The notes below the pieces were generated by a model. The model saw nothing but the letters and a program-made list of their open reading frames with translations. It was not told the DNA's origin and did no database searches. The translations under genes and the position numbers were made by a program. A DNA stretch of 40,331 nucleotides from Puniceicoccales bacterium (GTDB taxonomy: Bacteria > Verrucomicrobiota > Verrucomicrobiia > Opitutales > JAIRLM01), in assembly GCA_031268535.1 (NCBI GenBank), contig JAIRXB010000016.1, forward strand, positions 1 to 40,331. The letters are read 5' to 3'. Within the stretch, counting starts at the first letter, position 1, and the number at the start of each line of letters is the position of its first letter. Positions 32,688 to 40,331 of this stretch are shown one piece after another.

Positions 32688-32691
32688 CGAA

Positions 32692-32970
32692 TCACTTCTC
32701 CCCTTCGCCCATCGCCAGGCGAGCCTCTAGCTCATCGCAACTAATGCCGGATATCCCTATGCGCTTCACTTTGGAAGTTTCCCCTTGCAGGATCGACAAA
32801 AATTTGCGAGGCAATCTAAGCCGCTTTGACAGAACGAGTAGCACTTCGTCGTTCGCCTTGCCTTCGCGCGCTGGAGATCGAACCCACACGCGCAGCGGAC
32901 GCACGAGCGACGACCCTACGGCCGTTCTCTTTGCCTGCGCTGTGACCGAAACGGTAAGGTAGCAAACCAC
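32692..32970 (-). CDS. DUF167 (YggU) family protein
   Basis: About 92 residues with GTG 32970 as start, chosen so the protein begins at the first family strand (YLTVSVTAQAKRT). Upstream in-frame starts at 33051 and 33129 would add sequence unlike the family. Diagnostic pieces: LRVWVRSPAREGKANDEVL and ILQGETSKVKRIGI, the conserved GKAN and GxTSxxK motifs. Small alpha/beta protein of unknown biochemical role, widespread in bacteria. It ends four bases before valS. Confidence 0.8.
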   Translation of the reverse strand: MVCYLTVSVTAQAKRTAVGSSLVRPLRVWVRSPAREGKANDEVLLVLSKRLRLPRKFLSILQGETSKVKRIGISGISCDELEARLAMGEGEK

Positions 32971-33076
32971 GAAGCGGCGCCATGGGAGAAAAGCGATGAG
33001 GTTTTTGCAAGTTAAAAGGCGGAAGAGAGATAATTCACGCACGGACGCCATAGGTCCGTCTGCGCCGCTGCTGCGC

Positions 33077-33460
33077 ATGGAACTGGCGCCACTTGGGCGC
33101 AGTTTGAAGATAAAATGCTGCGTCGCCAACTGCGGAGACTTTGGCGGCAGCGCCTATTTGGACGTCTTTTTCCCAGTGCGGACGACGCAAGAGTGGTATA
33201 CCGCCAAAGAATTAGCGGCACTCCTTGGGCGCACGGATCAATTCGTCCGCGACATGGTGGACAATGGGCGCATACTGGGCCATATGCTGTGTGGCCGCGG
33301 CAATTCCGGTCGCCGCACCTACCAGATCCACCGCAATGCCGTCGAGTTGTATCTTCTTGAAACTGCAAACTTTAGACCGCCAGACTATGTTCGTCGCATT
33401 TTGGGTTTGGCCAGCTCACTCCCACCGCGCGACAGGGAGATGCTGCGCGCCATGCTCTAG
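33077..33460 (+). CDS. winged helix-turn-helix DNA-binding protein
   Basis: 127 residues from ATG 33077; in-frame start 32996 is an alternative. Residues around 45-95 (EWYTAKELAALLGRTDQFVRD, then a wing with GRRTYQI and HRNAVELYL) form an excisionase/MerR-type HTH. A similar domain is used by small regulators and phage excisionases. No integrase is nearby, so a housekeeping regulator is more likely than a mobile element gene. It is divergent from the DUF167-valS pair. Confidence 0.65.
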   Translation: MELAPLGRSLKIKCCVANCGDFGGSAYLDVFFPVRTTQEWYTAKELAALLGRTDQFVRDMVDNGRILGHMLCGRGNSGRRTYQIHRNAVELYLLETANFRPPDYVRRILGLASSLPPRDREMLRAML

Positions 33461-33515
33461 GCGCACCGGATCGAAAATTGCCGCAGCTGGTTTGCCGCCG
33501 AGGAGCTAATAAATT

Positions 33516-34973
33516 CTAAGATTTCGACTGCAGAGCCCAGCGGTAGCATTCGCAATAGCGTATGGCGGAACGGCTCCACGAAAAATCACTCTCCATCGCG
33601 CGTCGAATCATTGCCGCCATGTGCGCCGGTGCTCTATGGTATGTGTCGCAGGCCCAGCGAATTGTGCCGCGAATGGCATCAGCCGTCAAGTCGTTGAAAA
33701 CGAATCCGGTGCCGCAATCTTCGCAGTTTCCGTAATTCTGCACCGTATCGCGGAGACCTCCAGTGGCGCGCACGATTGGCAAGGTTCCGTAGCGCAGTGA
33801 GTAGAGCTGGTTAAGGCCGCATGGCTCGAAGCGGCTCGGCATGATGAAGAAATCGCAGCCGGCCTCGATGCGGTGGGCCAGCTCTTCGTCGTAGCCGATT
33901 GCTGCGAACATTTTCCCTGAATGGCGGTTTGCCAAAAGACGAAAGCGCTCTTCCAGCTGCCATTGGCCGGCACCGAGCAGTGCAAATTGAATGTCCATGT
34001 GGGCGAGGATCCATTCCATGGCGTCGCAGAGCGTGTCTAAACCCTTCTGCCAATGAAGGCGTGAGATTACGCCGAAGAGAGGCGCGGACTGTCGCTCGTC
34101 CAGGTGGCACATTTTCTGCAGAGCAGACTTGCACGTTGATTTAGCGGAGATGTTTTTGGAGCTGTAATTTGCCGCCAATGCGCTGTCCGTGGCGGGATCC
34201 CACACTTCGCAGTCGATGCCGTTCAATATTCCGATGATGTCTCCGCCGCGGAAGCGCAATGCTCCGTCAAGTCCGAATCCTCCCTCGGCTGTTTTGATTT
34301 CTTCGCCATAGGATGGGCTCACCGTTGTCAGCTTGTTGGCGAAGTAAATGCCGCCCTTGAGGAAATTTACGGCTCCGCAGGCCTCCAGTCCATCTGGGCG
34401 GAAAGTCCACTGGGGCAATCCGGCCATTTGCACTATGGATTTATCTCCATAGCCTTGGTGTTCAAGGTTGTGGACGGTTAGGACGCTGGCGGAATTACCC
34501 AGTGGCCCATGGCGGACAACCGTTTCCAGGTAGACTGGGACGAGGGACGCCATCCAGTCGTGGCAGTGGAAGACGTCGGGGATCCAGTCGATTAGGGATG
34601 GCAGATCGATGGCGGCGCGGCACAAAAATGCGAAACGTTCTCCGTTGTCGCCATAGGCGCCGTAGCAGCTGTCGTATGGACGCTCTCTGTCAAAATAGTG
34701 GTGGTGCTCCAAAAAATAAACGTGCAGCCCGCAGCGTTCGATTGTTTCATGGACGCGGGCCCAGCGCTCCTGCCCCATGTGGACGCATAGCGGAGAAGCC
34801 AATGGGCGCATGTTCCTTCGCCAGCGCTCTTCAATGGACCCATAGAATGGAATAAGTGCCCGCACGTCGTTTCCGTTGCGAACCAGCTCGCGGCTTAACG
34901 ACGACACCATGTCGGCCAGGCCTCCAGTTTTCACGTAGGGAGATAGCTCCGAAACGACCATGAGGATTTTCAT
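33516..34973 (-). CDS. glgA: glycogen synthase GlgA
   Basis: 485 residues from ATG 34973, chosen because MKILMVVSELSPYVKTGGLADM is the canonical start; an open frame 34 codons longer exists. GT5/GT-B fold: KTGGLAD (15-21) binds ADP-glucose, HDWMAS, SRLHWQKGLD in the C-terminal domain, and PSRFEPCGLNQLYSLRYGT with the catalytic Glu. It elongates alpha-1,4-glucan from ADP-glucose in the cytoplasm. In Chlamydia the enzyme is also exported by T3S into the inclusion. No other glycogen genes are in the window. Confidence 0.96.
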   Translation of the reverse strand: MKILMVVSELSPYVKTGGLADMVSSLSRELVRNGNDVRALIPFYGSIEERWRRNMRPLASPLCVHMGQERWARVHETIERCGLHVYFLEHHHYFDRERPYDSCYGAYGDNGERFAFLCRAAIDLPSLIDWIPDVFHCHDWMASLVPVYLETVVRHGPLGNSASVLTVHNLEHQGYGDKSIVQMAGLPQWTFRPDGLEACGAVNFLKGGIYFANKLTTVSPSYGEEIKTAEGGFGLDGALRFRGGDIIGILNGIDCEVWDPATDSALAANYSSKNISAKSTCKSALQKMCHLDERQSAPLFGVISRLHWQKGLDTLCDAMEWILAHMDIQFALLGAGQWQLEERFRLLANRHSGKMFAAIGYDEELAHRIEAGCDFFIMPSRFEPCGLNQLYSLRYGTLPIVRATGGLRDTVQNYGNCEDCGTGFVFNDLTADAIRGTIRWACDTYHRAPAHMAAMIRRAMESDFSWSRSAIRYCECYRWALQSKS

Positions 34974-35101
34974 GGGTCCAAAGTTTAGCGGATTGGTTTC
35001 TCTGATAAATGTTTTTTTACGGCGCAATTGAAGTAATTTGTTCTGCGCCAACGGAACGGCCAATTGCTTCCGCAATTTTTTCTTGTGCCGCCGTTTCGGC
35101 T

Positions 35102-36247
35102 ATGGTAACATACATTATGGTTCTGCCGCTGTCTAATAAAGCCATCTCGCCAGAATTGGGCCCTTTAAAGGTGAGCGCCGAATTTATCAAGGCGCGAGGC
35201 CTAATTGATAGTCTCATTAAACGCACCGTCGCTGGAGATGAACTGGCGACTGTGCGCAGTGAAGGATCACAGAGTAGCGAGACGCTCTCTTCGGAGCACG
35301 ATTTGAATGTCAGCTTGGAGGCGCTTAGGCGATTGGCTAATGGCGAATTTGGACATGTGAATCTTGGCGATTTCCACGTAACCGTTACTGGCTCGGAAAC
35401 CTCACGACAGTTAGCGCAAGGCGCCGCCGATTGCGGATGGATCGGCCAGGGGCGCTTTCGGGCGGCCATTTTGAGTGTCTGTGCGTTTTTTGAGTCCCTT
35501 TTGCGCAAACTTCGTCCGCAAAGTGCGAATCAAGATCTTGATTGCGGTTGGCGCGTCGCTAACGCACTCGAAAGTGCCTATGCCGGTTTCGCTGCTGGCA
35601 GTGAAGCAAATATATGCGACCAAAGTAAACCTGTAGCAGTGAGTGACAGCGATGCCCGTGCGCTGTGGAGCGCCGCCGGGCGCGCTCAGGCATCAATTGT
35701 TCAGTGCACCTTTGATAAACTTAGTGGGGACGATGGCGGACAAAAAAGCCAAGCGCTCGATGGCGCATTTAGGGTGTTCGCCGACGTGGCGCAAAATTTT
35801 TTTGGCTCCGATGGCGGGTCCGCCACAATCTTTCACATGCTGAACTTTCTCACTCCAGCAATGCGCGCGGCATTTTTGGATAGACTTAGTGGCGAGCAAA
35901 TTGTCTCCATTTTTTGCCATAGCAGCATACCGTTTCATGAGTTGGTTTCCATGGCTGCGGAGTGGGGGCATGACCAAAATAACATTATATTCCGCGCCGT
36001 TGACGAAAACAATTGCTCTCTGTTCGATTTGGCGCTTGGGGCAGGAGTTGCCAAAAACTCAGCTGCTGACGCAGTGCTTACGCAAATAATTTCCATCTGC
36101 GGGAAGAATTCCCCAATCGCTAAACGCCTGCTGCTGCATCTGGCTAATGGAGCAGCAGTTACGGAAGATGCCGTAGCCGCATTTCTCGAAAAAATTCAAG
36201 ATGGCCACGTGAAGGAGCGGCTAGTTGCGGAAGTTTTTGGCGAATAA
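35102..36247 (+). CDS. protein of unknown function, paralogue of the next gene
   Basis: 381 residues from ATG 35102; ATG 35117 and an upstream frame from 35009 are alternatives. It is paralogous to 36313-37617: CGWIGQGRFRAAILSVCAFF aligns with CGAIGPGRLAAFAMGLCAIC, and LTPAMRAAFLDRLSGEQIVSIF with LAPALRLQVLQNMTPAEIIGMF. NNCSLFDLALGAG resembles a single ankyrin-like helix pair. The N-terminal 100 residues are polar and Ser/Glu-rich. No signal peptide. With T3S genes nearby it could be a secreted effector, but nothing specific shows it. Confidence 0.7.
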   Translation: MVTYIMVLPLSNKAISPELGPLKVSAEFIKARGLIDSLIKRTVAGDELATVRSEGSQSSETLSSEHDLNVSLEALRRLANGEFGHVNLGDFHVTVTGSETSRQLAQGAADCGWIGQGRFRAAILSVCAFFESLLRKLRPQSANQDLDCGWRVANALESAYAGFAAGSEANICDQSKPVAVSDSDARALWSAAGRAQASIVQCTFDKLSGDDGGQKSQALDGAFRVFADVAQNFFGSDGGSATIFHMLNFLTPAMRAAFLDRLSGEQIVSIFCHSSIPFHELVSMAAEWGHDQNNIIFRAVDENNCSLFDLALGAGVAKNSAADAVLTQIISICGKNSPIAKRLLLHLANGAAVTEDAVAAFLEKIQDGHVKERLVAEVFGE

Positions 36248-36312
36248 ACGGCTTCCGTAGAGTGACTTGAGTGAATTGCCGCTTGATTTGGGAACTACTT
36301 GGTGCCGCAGCT

Positions 36313-37617
36313 ATGTCACAGCGAATTGGTCAACAACTTACTGGAGCAGGCGGCTCCTATCGGCCAATGGAGCCGTTCGCCGCAGCGCAGCGGCCGTCCT
36401 CCTGCGGACTATCCGTATCAATTGCGGAAAAGGTCAGCGAACTCATGGATGCGATCGGCGCCTTCATCGATATGGTGCTTAGGAAATTGAATGGCGGCAA
36501 CGGGCCCGCTGAATCTGCGGAGATGGAGTTGCGCGCCGTTGGCGTCTCCGAAAGCGGGGAGTCCACCGAAAATATCCGCAAGATTGCCGGTGTCGCCGAC
36601 GGTGAAACGGTGACGATTTCGCGGGACGACGGAAACGATTTGCAAGTCCTTGTGGAGCCGTGGACAAGAAAATTGGCCGCCAAGGCATTGGAGTGTGGCG
36701 CCATTGGGCCAGGTCGTCTGGCGGCTTTTGCCATGGGGCTGTGTGCCATCTGCGGCGGCGCCTTCAGCAAAATATTTCACCGCGAAGGTGCCGTTCCCCT
36801 AACTCGAACGCTTTTGTCTGTGGCGCTACCGCCTGGCTCTGAAATTGCGGCGACAGAGATGCAGGTCAACGCCTCTGCCGGAATGGCCGTCCCGAGTGGT
36901 CCTATGGATAGCGGCGAATTAATTTCGGCGCAAATTGCCGTGGGCGCCAATATGGCAACATTAGCCAACGGAACCTATTCTTCCGGCAGTGGCGGGCAGT
37001 TGGCTAGCTATTGCGCTTCAATCTTTAGGTGCGGCAGTAGCGCATATAGAGGTTTCGCGAAAGAAGTTAACTGCATTGCCTTTTCGTTTTTAAAGGGGCT
37101 TGCGCCGGCGCTGCGCCTGCAGGTTCTGCAGAACATGACTCCCGCAGAAATCATCGGGATGTTCGCCGACAATTCGGTCAATTTCGAGTCTCTTATCGAC
37201 GATTTTTTGCTGTGGGACGGACCATCAAAGGGAATTGTCCTTTCAATTTACCAAGGCGGAATGCATCTATCACTGCTGCAGCTGGCGTGCGAAATAAATA
37301 AAACGCCTCAAGACAAGTGGTATGGCGGCGATCCGATGCCGGCCCCAGTTCGCATACTGATTGCAATGGAAGAGCTTAGAGAGTCGGAATTGGCTGACAG
37401 TGTCGCACATGCTATTTCCAAGGCTGAGAGGGCCGACGCTCCCTTCCATGCATATGCGCCGAGTCTTGGGCCGCTGCAGTGGATTACGCGGAGAATAATG
37501 CGAAACATGATGTACAATTGGTTTAATCCAAAGTGCAATTCGCCAAAAATCGGAGCCCCCGCTAGGAGCTGGCTTGAAACTGCAATTTTTGGCACTTACG
37601 GCGTGAAGCGCACATGA
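36313..37617 (+). CDS. protein of unknown function, paralogue of the previous gene
   Basis: 434 residues from ATG 36313; ATG 36271 is an in-frame alternative. Shared blocks with its left neighbour start at CGAIGPGRL and LAPALRLQVL; GGMHLSLLQLACEIN corresponds to NNCSLFDLALGAG. The N-terminus is Ser/Gly/Gln-rich, followed by an amphipathic helix (VSELMDAIGAFIDMVLRKL). The C-terminal 90 residues (with WITRRIMRNMMYNWFNP) have no counterpart in the neighbour. Tandem duplication with divergence. Role unknown. Confidence 0.7.
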   Translation: MSQRIGQQLTGAGGSYRPMEPFAAAQRPSSCGLSVSIAEKVSELMDAIGAFIDMVLRKLNGGNGPAESAEMELRAVGVSESGESTENIRKIAGVADGETVTISRDDGNDLQVLVEPWTRKLAAKALECGAIGPGRLAAFAMGLCAICGGAFSKIFHREGAVPLTRTLLSVALPPGSEIAATEMQVNASAGMAVPSGPMDSGELISAQIAVGANMATLANGTYSSGSGGQLASYCASIFRCGSSAYRGFAKEVNCIAFSFLKGLAPALRLQVLQNMTPAEIIGMFADNSVNFESLIDDFLLWDGPSKGIVLSIYQGGMHLSLLQLACEINKTPQDKWYGGDPMPAPVRILIAMEELRESELADSVAHAISKAERADAPFHAYAPSLGPLQWITRRIMRNMMYNWFNPKCNSPKIGAPARSWLETAIFGTYGVKRT

Positions 37618-37719
37618 CGGGCGCAGCTTTGGCGCATACGCGGCTGGAATTTTAGCTGCACCCATGGCGGCACAAATTGCCTTGCCCATTGGGGTGCCGT
37701 CGGGCAGTGTGCGAACGCT

Positions 37720-38997
37720 GTGCTGGAACTTAAATATTTGCGCGAGTGTGGCGACGAAATTAGGGCGGCTCTCGGGAAAAAAAAATTTGCCGTCGATCTG
37801 GATGAATTTTTCCGCCTAGATGGCGAGCGGCGCACAAAAACTGCCGCATTCGAGAATGCGCGCGCCGCGCTTCGATCCGCCAGCGATGAATTGGCGACAA
37901 TTGGGCGCCAAACGGCGGAATTTGCGGAGCGTACGGCAAAGCTGCGGGCGGACTCTGTGAGAGTCAAGGAGCTGGAAAGGTCGCTGAGGGAAACGGAAGC
38001 GGCCTGGGATCGCTCCTATCTTTCGTTGCCCAATGTGCCCCACGGCAGCGTGCCGGTCGGACGTGGAGAGGGCGATAATGTGGCTGTGGATAGTTGGGGT
38101 GATCCAAAATCAGTTTCCCCATACGCCGTGGCGCACTTTGACATTCCATGGATCGGTGACGTTCTAGATTTCCAGCGCGGCTCCAAGGTGGCAGGAGCCG
38201 GTTTCCCATTTTACGTGGGGCCGATGGCCAGGCTTGTGCGGGGACTGGTTAGGTTTTTTTTGGATTGCGCCGCCGAGAGCGGATACGTGGAGATGCTGCC
38301 GCCAATTTTTGTGAACGGCGCCAGCGCAACGGCCACTGGACAGTTGCCCGACAAGGAGGGCATGATGTACGAAATGACTGTCGATGGGCTCTACGCCATT
38401 CCGACGGCCGAGGTGCCACTGACCAATTACTTCCGCGATGAAATTTTCGATGAGGGGTCGCTGCCGGTTTTGCGGTGCGCCCACACGCCGTGCTTCCGCC
38501 GCGAGGCTGGCAGCTGGGGACGGGATGTGCGCGGGCTGAATCGCCTGCATCAGTTCGACAAGGTGGAGCTGGTCAAATGGACCTCTCCGGAGCGCTCCTT
38601 TGAGGAGCTGGAGCTGTTGCGCGGGGATGCCGAAAATATTCTGCGCAAATTGGAAATTCCCTACCGCGTAGTCGCCATCTGCACCGGCGACATGGGGTTC
38701 CCTCACTCTAAGCAGTATGACCTCGAGGTGTGGGCCGGCGGCCAGGGGCGATGGCTAGAGGTTTCCAGCTGCAGCAACTTTACTGATTTCCAAGCGCGAC
38801 GGGCCAATATGCGCCTTAGGCGTAGCGGCAGCGGCAAGCTGGAAACCGTTCACACCCTAAATGGCTCAGGGCTGGCTGTTCCTCGCGTTTTGGCGGCACT
38901 GCTGGAAAACAATTTGCGCGAAGATGGATCCGTGGCCGTGCCGAAAGTGCTCTTGCCCTACGTAAATTTTAGCAGCCTTTCCGCCAATACGCGCTGA
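37720..38997 (+). CDS. serS: seryl-tRNA synthetase
   Basis: 425 residues from GTG 37720 (LELKYLRECGDEIRAALGKK, the typical start). The N-terminal coiled-coil arm spans about residues 27-100. Class II motifs are clear: PTAEVPLTNYF, motif 2 CFRREAGSWGRDVRGLNR, HQFDKVEL, and motif 3 NGSGLAVPRVLAALLEN. It charges tRNA-Ser (and tRNA-Sec where present). Intact. A tRNA-Cys gene follows 75 bases later. Confidence 0.97.
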   Translation: MLELKYLRECGDEIRAALGKKKFAVDLDEFFRLDGERRTKTAAFENARAALRSASDELATIGRQTAEFAERTAKLRADSVRVKELERSLRETEAAWDRSYLSLPNVPHGSVPVGRGEGDNVAVDSWGDPKSVSPYAVAHFDIPWIGDVLDFQRGSKVAGAGFPFYVGPMARLVRGLVRFFLDCAAESGYVEMLPPIFVNGASATATGQLPDKEGMMYEMTVDGLYAIPTAEVPLTNYFRDEIFDEGSLPVLRCAHTPCFRREAGSWGRDVRGLNRLHQFDKVELVKWTSPERSFEELELLRGDAENILRKLEIPYRVVAICTGDMGFPHSKQYDLEVWAGGQGRWLEVSSCSNFTDFQARRANMRLRRSGSGKLETVHTLNGSGLAVPRVLAALLENNLREDGSVAVPKVLLPYVNFSSLSANTR

Positions 38998-39072
38998 GGT
39001 TGGCGAATTCCGGTGGCGATTTGGTCAAAAACTGCTTGCGAATTTCGCGAAAATGCTCAGCCACTGTGCCGT

Positions 39073-39147
39073 GGCGCGGTAGCCAAGTGGTAAGGCAGAA
39101 GTCTGCAAAACTTCCATACGTCGGTTCAATTCCGTCCCGCGCCTCCA
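39073..39147 (+). tRNA. tRNA-Cys (GCA)
   Basis: Acceptor GGCGCGG/CCGCGCC is perfect. Anticodon stem GAAGT/ACTTC with loop CTGCAAA gives anticodon GCA. The discriminator base is T (U73), the cysteine identity element, and CCA is encoded (39145-39147). The T stem GTCGG/CCGTC has one U-U mismatch. Confidence 0.95.
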
Positions 39148-39812
39148 GGTTCCACGGCACTGGCGAGTGGCTGCCTGGGCCAGCAAGTCGCGTCCGACGG
39201 GATGGGCAATTTTTACGGCTATGCGCATAAAATCCGATTCCGTTGGAACTCAATGCGATAAGCTACGCTGCCGCCAACTTTATTGGCGCCAAAAGAACGG
39301 CCACATGGCGAAGGTGGGGAGGCAGTTGATTTTGGAAATGTTGCTACTTTGGCTTGTGAATTTCCAAATGATTCGGCTTCCGCAATCTTTTGAGTTTTCT
39401 TGCGATTCTCGCCATAACTTTTGACCGGCGGCGCATGCCTTTTGGCTTGGCCTAAAGTGGAAGGCGCCGCGTTTGCGGTGAGAATCTCAACGGACAACTC
39501 TGCGCATTTCGCCCATGTCGCCGCAGGGGATCGACTTGCGCCGTAAGCGGCGTTCTGTGGCGCCGCCAAAGAGAGATTGCATTTACTGGTACGCTGCCGC
39601 GTTGGCTGTGGCCGACATAGTGCAAAAAGGCGCATGCGCCGTTACCTTTCATTTGGCGGCAAGAAATGGCAGTGCAGGGAAATTGCTCTCGCAGATGAGA
39701 ATGCCACCATTGCGTCTCCAGGAAATGAAACATTTCGCCGCAGTATGATGCGTCGGCCTAGGCCCATGCCGTTTGCGCAATTACTGAGGTCTTGCGGTCG
39801 CATAAAATTCAC
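39148..39812. other. gene-poor stretch after tRNA-Cys
   Basis: About 660 bases. Open frames up to 138 codons exist on both strands (for example minus 39219-39635), but none has a recognisable motif, convincing start or paralogue, and both strands look equally plausible. It may be decayed coding sequence. No RNA gene or repeat found. Confidence 0.4.
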
Positions 39813-39851
39813 TTGACAAAACACTTACGGCAGCCGATTGCAATATCAGCA
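39813..39851 (+). promoter_or_regulatory. TTGACA box 39 nt before the last gene
   Basis: TTGACA at 39813-39818 begins 39 nt before ATG 39852. The leader (CAGCCGATTGC, then CAGCA before the ATG) resembles the family B leader (CAACAGCTTGC, then CGCA). It is the only such arrangement I found on the plus strand. Confidence 0.45.
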
Positions 39852-40229
39852 ATGGATGTGTTGCATTGTGACGTAACAATTGGTCAACGAGTTGAACTTG
39901 TGCCGCTTGGGGAAAGATTCCCCGCTAAAATGGTTGGGTTCGAAGTAACGTACCATAGTGCAAACGGCGTAGGTGAACTTGCTACTTGGCTTGCGGTATT
40001 TACTGAAGAGGTCGGCATAACGAAAAATGGAGAGCTTCGCGGGGAAGTTGGAAGTGCGGTGCAAGCAGAAGTACTTAATCGCGTAACGAGTGTGGCACCT
40101 CTCGTTTTCGTCTCCGCTATGCTGGTCGCCAATGTACCAAGTGACGCTGATGCCCTCAGAATGGCTGCGGCCAAACATAGCCAGGGAGTATTTGCTTTAA
40201 TATATAGCGCTGAACGGGCAGGCGCATAA
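39852..40229 (+). CDS. small unknown protein, possible member of the TTGAC-box set
   Basis: 125 residues from ATG 39852, chosen for its leader; an in-frame start at 39792 would lie upstream of the TTGACA box. It looks like mixed alpha/beta (QRVELVPLGERF, LVFVSAMLVANVP, FALIYSAERAG). No clear identity with families A or B, no membrane segment, no known motif. The shared leader style suggests co-regulation with the array. The remaining 100 bases to the window edge show nothing. Confidence 0.5.
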   Translation: MDVLHCDVTIGQRVELVPLGERFPAKMVGFEVTYHSANGVGELATWLAVFTEEVGITKNGELRGEVGSAVQAEVLNRVTSVAPLVFVSAMLVANVPSDADALRMAAAKHSQGVFALIYSAERAGA

Positions 40230-40331
40230 AGTTTTTGCGCCGTAGCATTTGGCGCCGCAGCCATTGGCCGGAAGCCGATGGCTTGCGGAGGTTCGCTACA
40301 AGTTCGTAGATTCTGTTATGCATCGTGCCGT

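Noticed and set aside
33077-33460. Phage excisionase marking a prophage
   Set aside because: Only the HTH fold is shared; there is no integrase, attachment repeat or phage gene in the window.
1-40331. TAG reassigned as a sense codon, suggested by in-frame TAG in the IF-1-like gene and in B1
   Set aside because: sctV, rho, lpxK, ftsH, glgA and others end at TAG at the expected family length, so TAG is a normal stop.

Overview
The window reads as about 40 kb of chromosome from a host-associated, probably intracellular bacterium of the PVC superphylum, most likely Verrucomicrobiota-like. This is an inference. LpxK has the long N-terminal extension and ValS the GNSPDP context after KMSKS that I associate with that group. 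There is also a type III secretion (T3S) locus, an Inc-like membrane protein and several large proteins I cannot place. No rRNA gene is present, so the placement is not firm. The standard genetic code fits; 11 of 20 recognisable ordinary genes end in TAG, which is unusual.

Layout. 1-3004 (minus): two related single-pass membrane proteins with long Pro/Gln/Ser-rich or acidic tails. 3121-6990 (plus): a SycN-like chaperone, SctX-like, SctY-like and SctV genes, in the order of Yersinia sycN-yscX-yscY-lcrD. About 7470-18448 (minus): a roughly 11-kb tandem array of small paralogous genes, family A (7 apparently intact members, 4 decayed) and family B (9 members, one a four-domain fusion, plus one decayed copy and a vestigial tail). 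The array stops at a tRNA-Gly gene at 18644. 18765-22246 (plus): a DapF-like protein with a serine at the first catalytic cysteine and a full-length NrdA homologue that has lost nearly all radical-chemistry residues. 22261-23904 (minus): a protein of three tandem modules, each an Inc-like bilobed membrane hairpin plus a helical domain. 24054-27692 (plus): an acidic hypothetical gene, rho, lpxK and an IF-1-like remnant. 27893-32970 (minus): ftsH, valS and a DUF167 gene. 33077-33460 (plus): a winged-HTH protein. 33516-34973 (minus): glgA. 35102-38997 (plus): two related proteins of unknown function and serS. Then tRNA-Cys and, near the right edge, a small unknown gene.

The unifying observation is a TTGAC box 36-41 nt upstream of the chosen start codon (exactly 40 nt in most cases) in front of almost every array gene, both membrane-anchored Pro-rich genes and the last gene of the window. 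In families A and B it is followed by a homologous leader, roughly CAACARCYTSCGCCGCA, directly before the ATG and without a Shine-Dalgarno sequence. This suggests one co-regulated set of rapidly duplicating genes beside T3S genes; that they are secreted effectors is inferred from context and not shown. Housekeeping genes (rho, lpxK, ftsH, valS, serS, glgA) look normal and functional.
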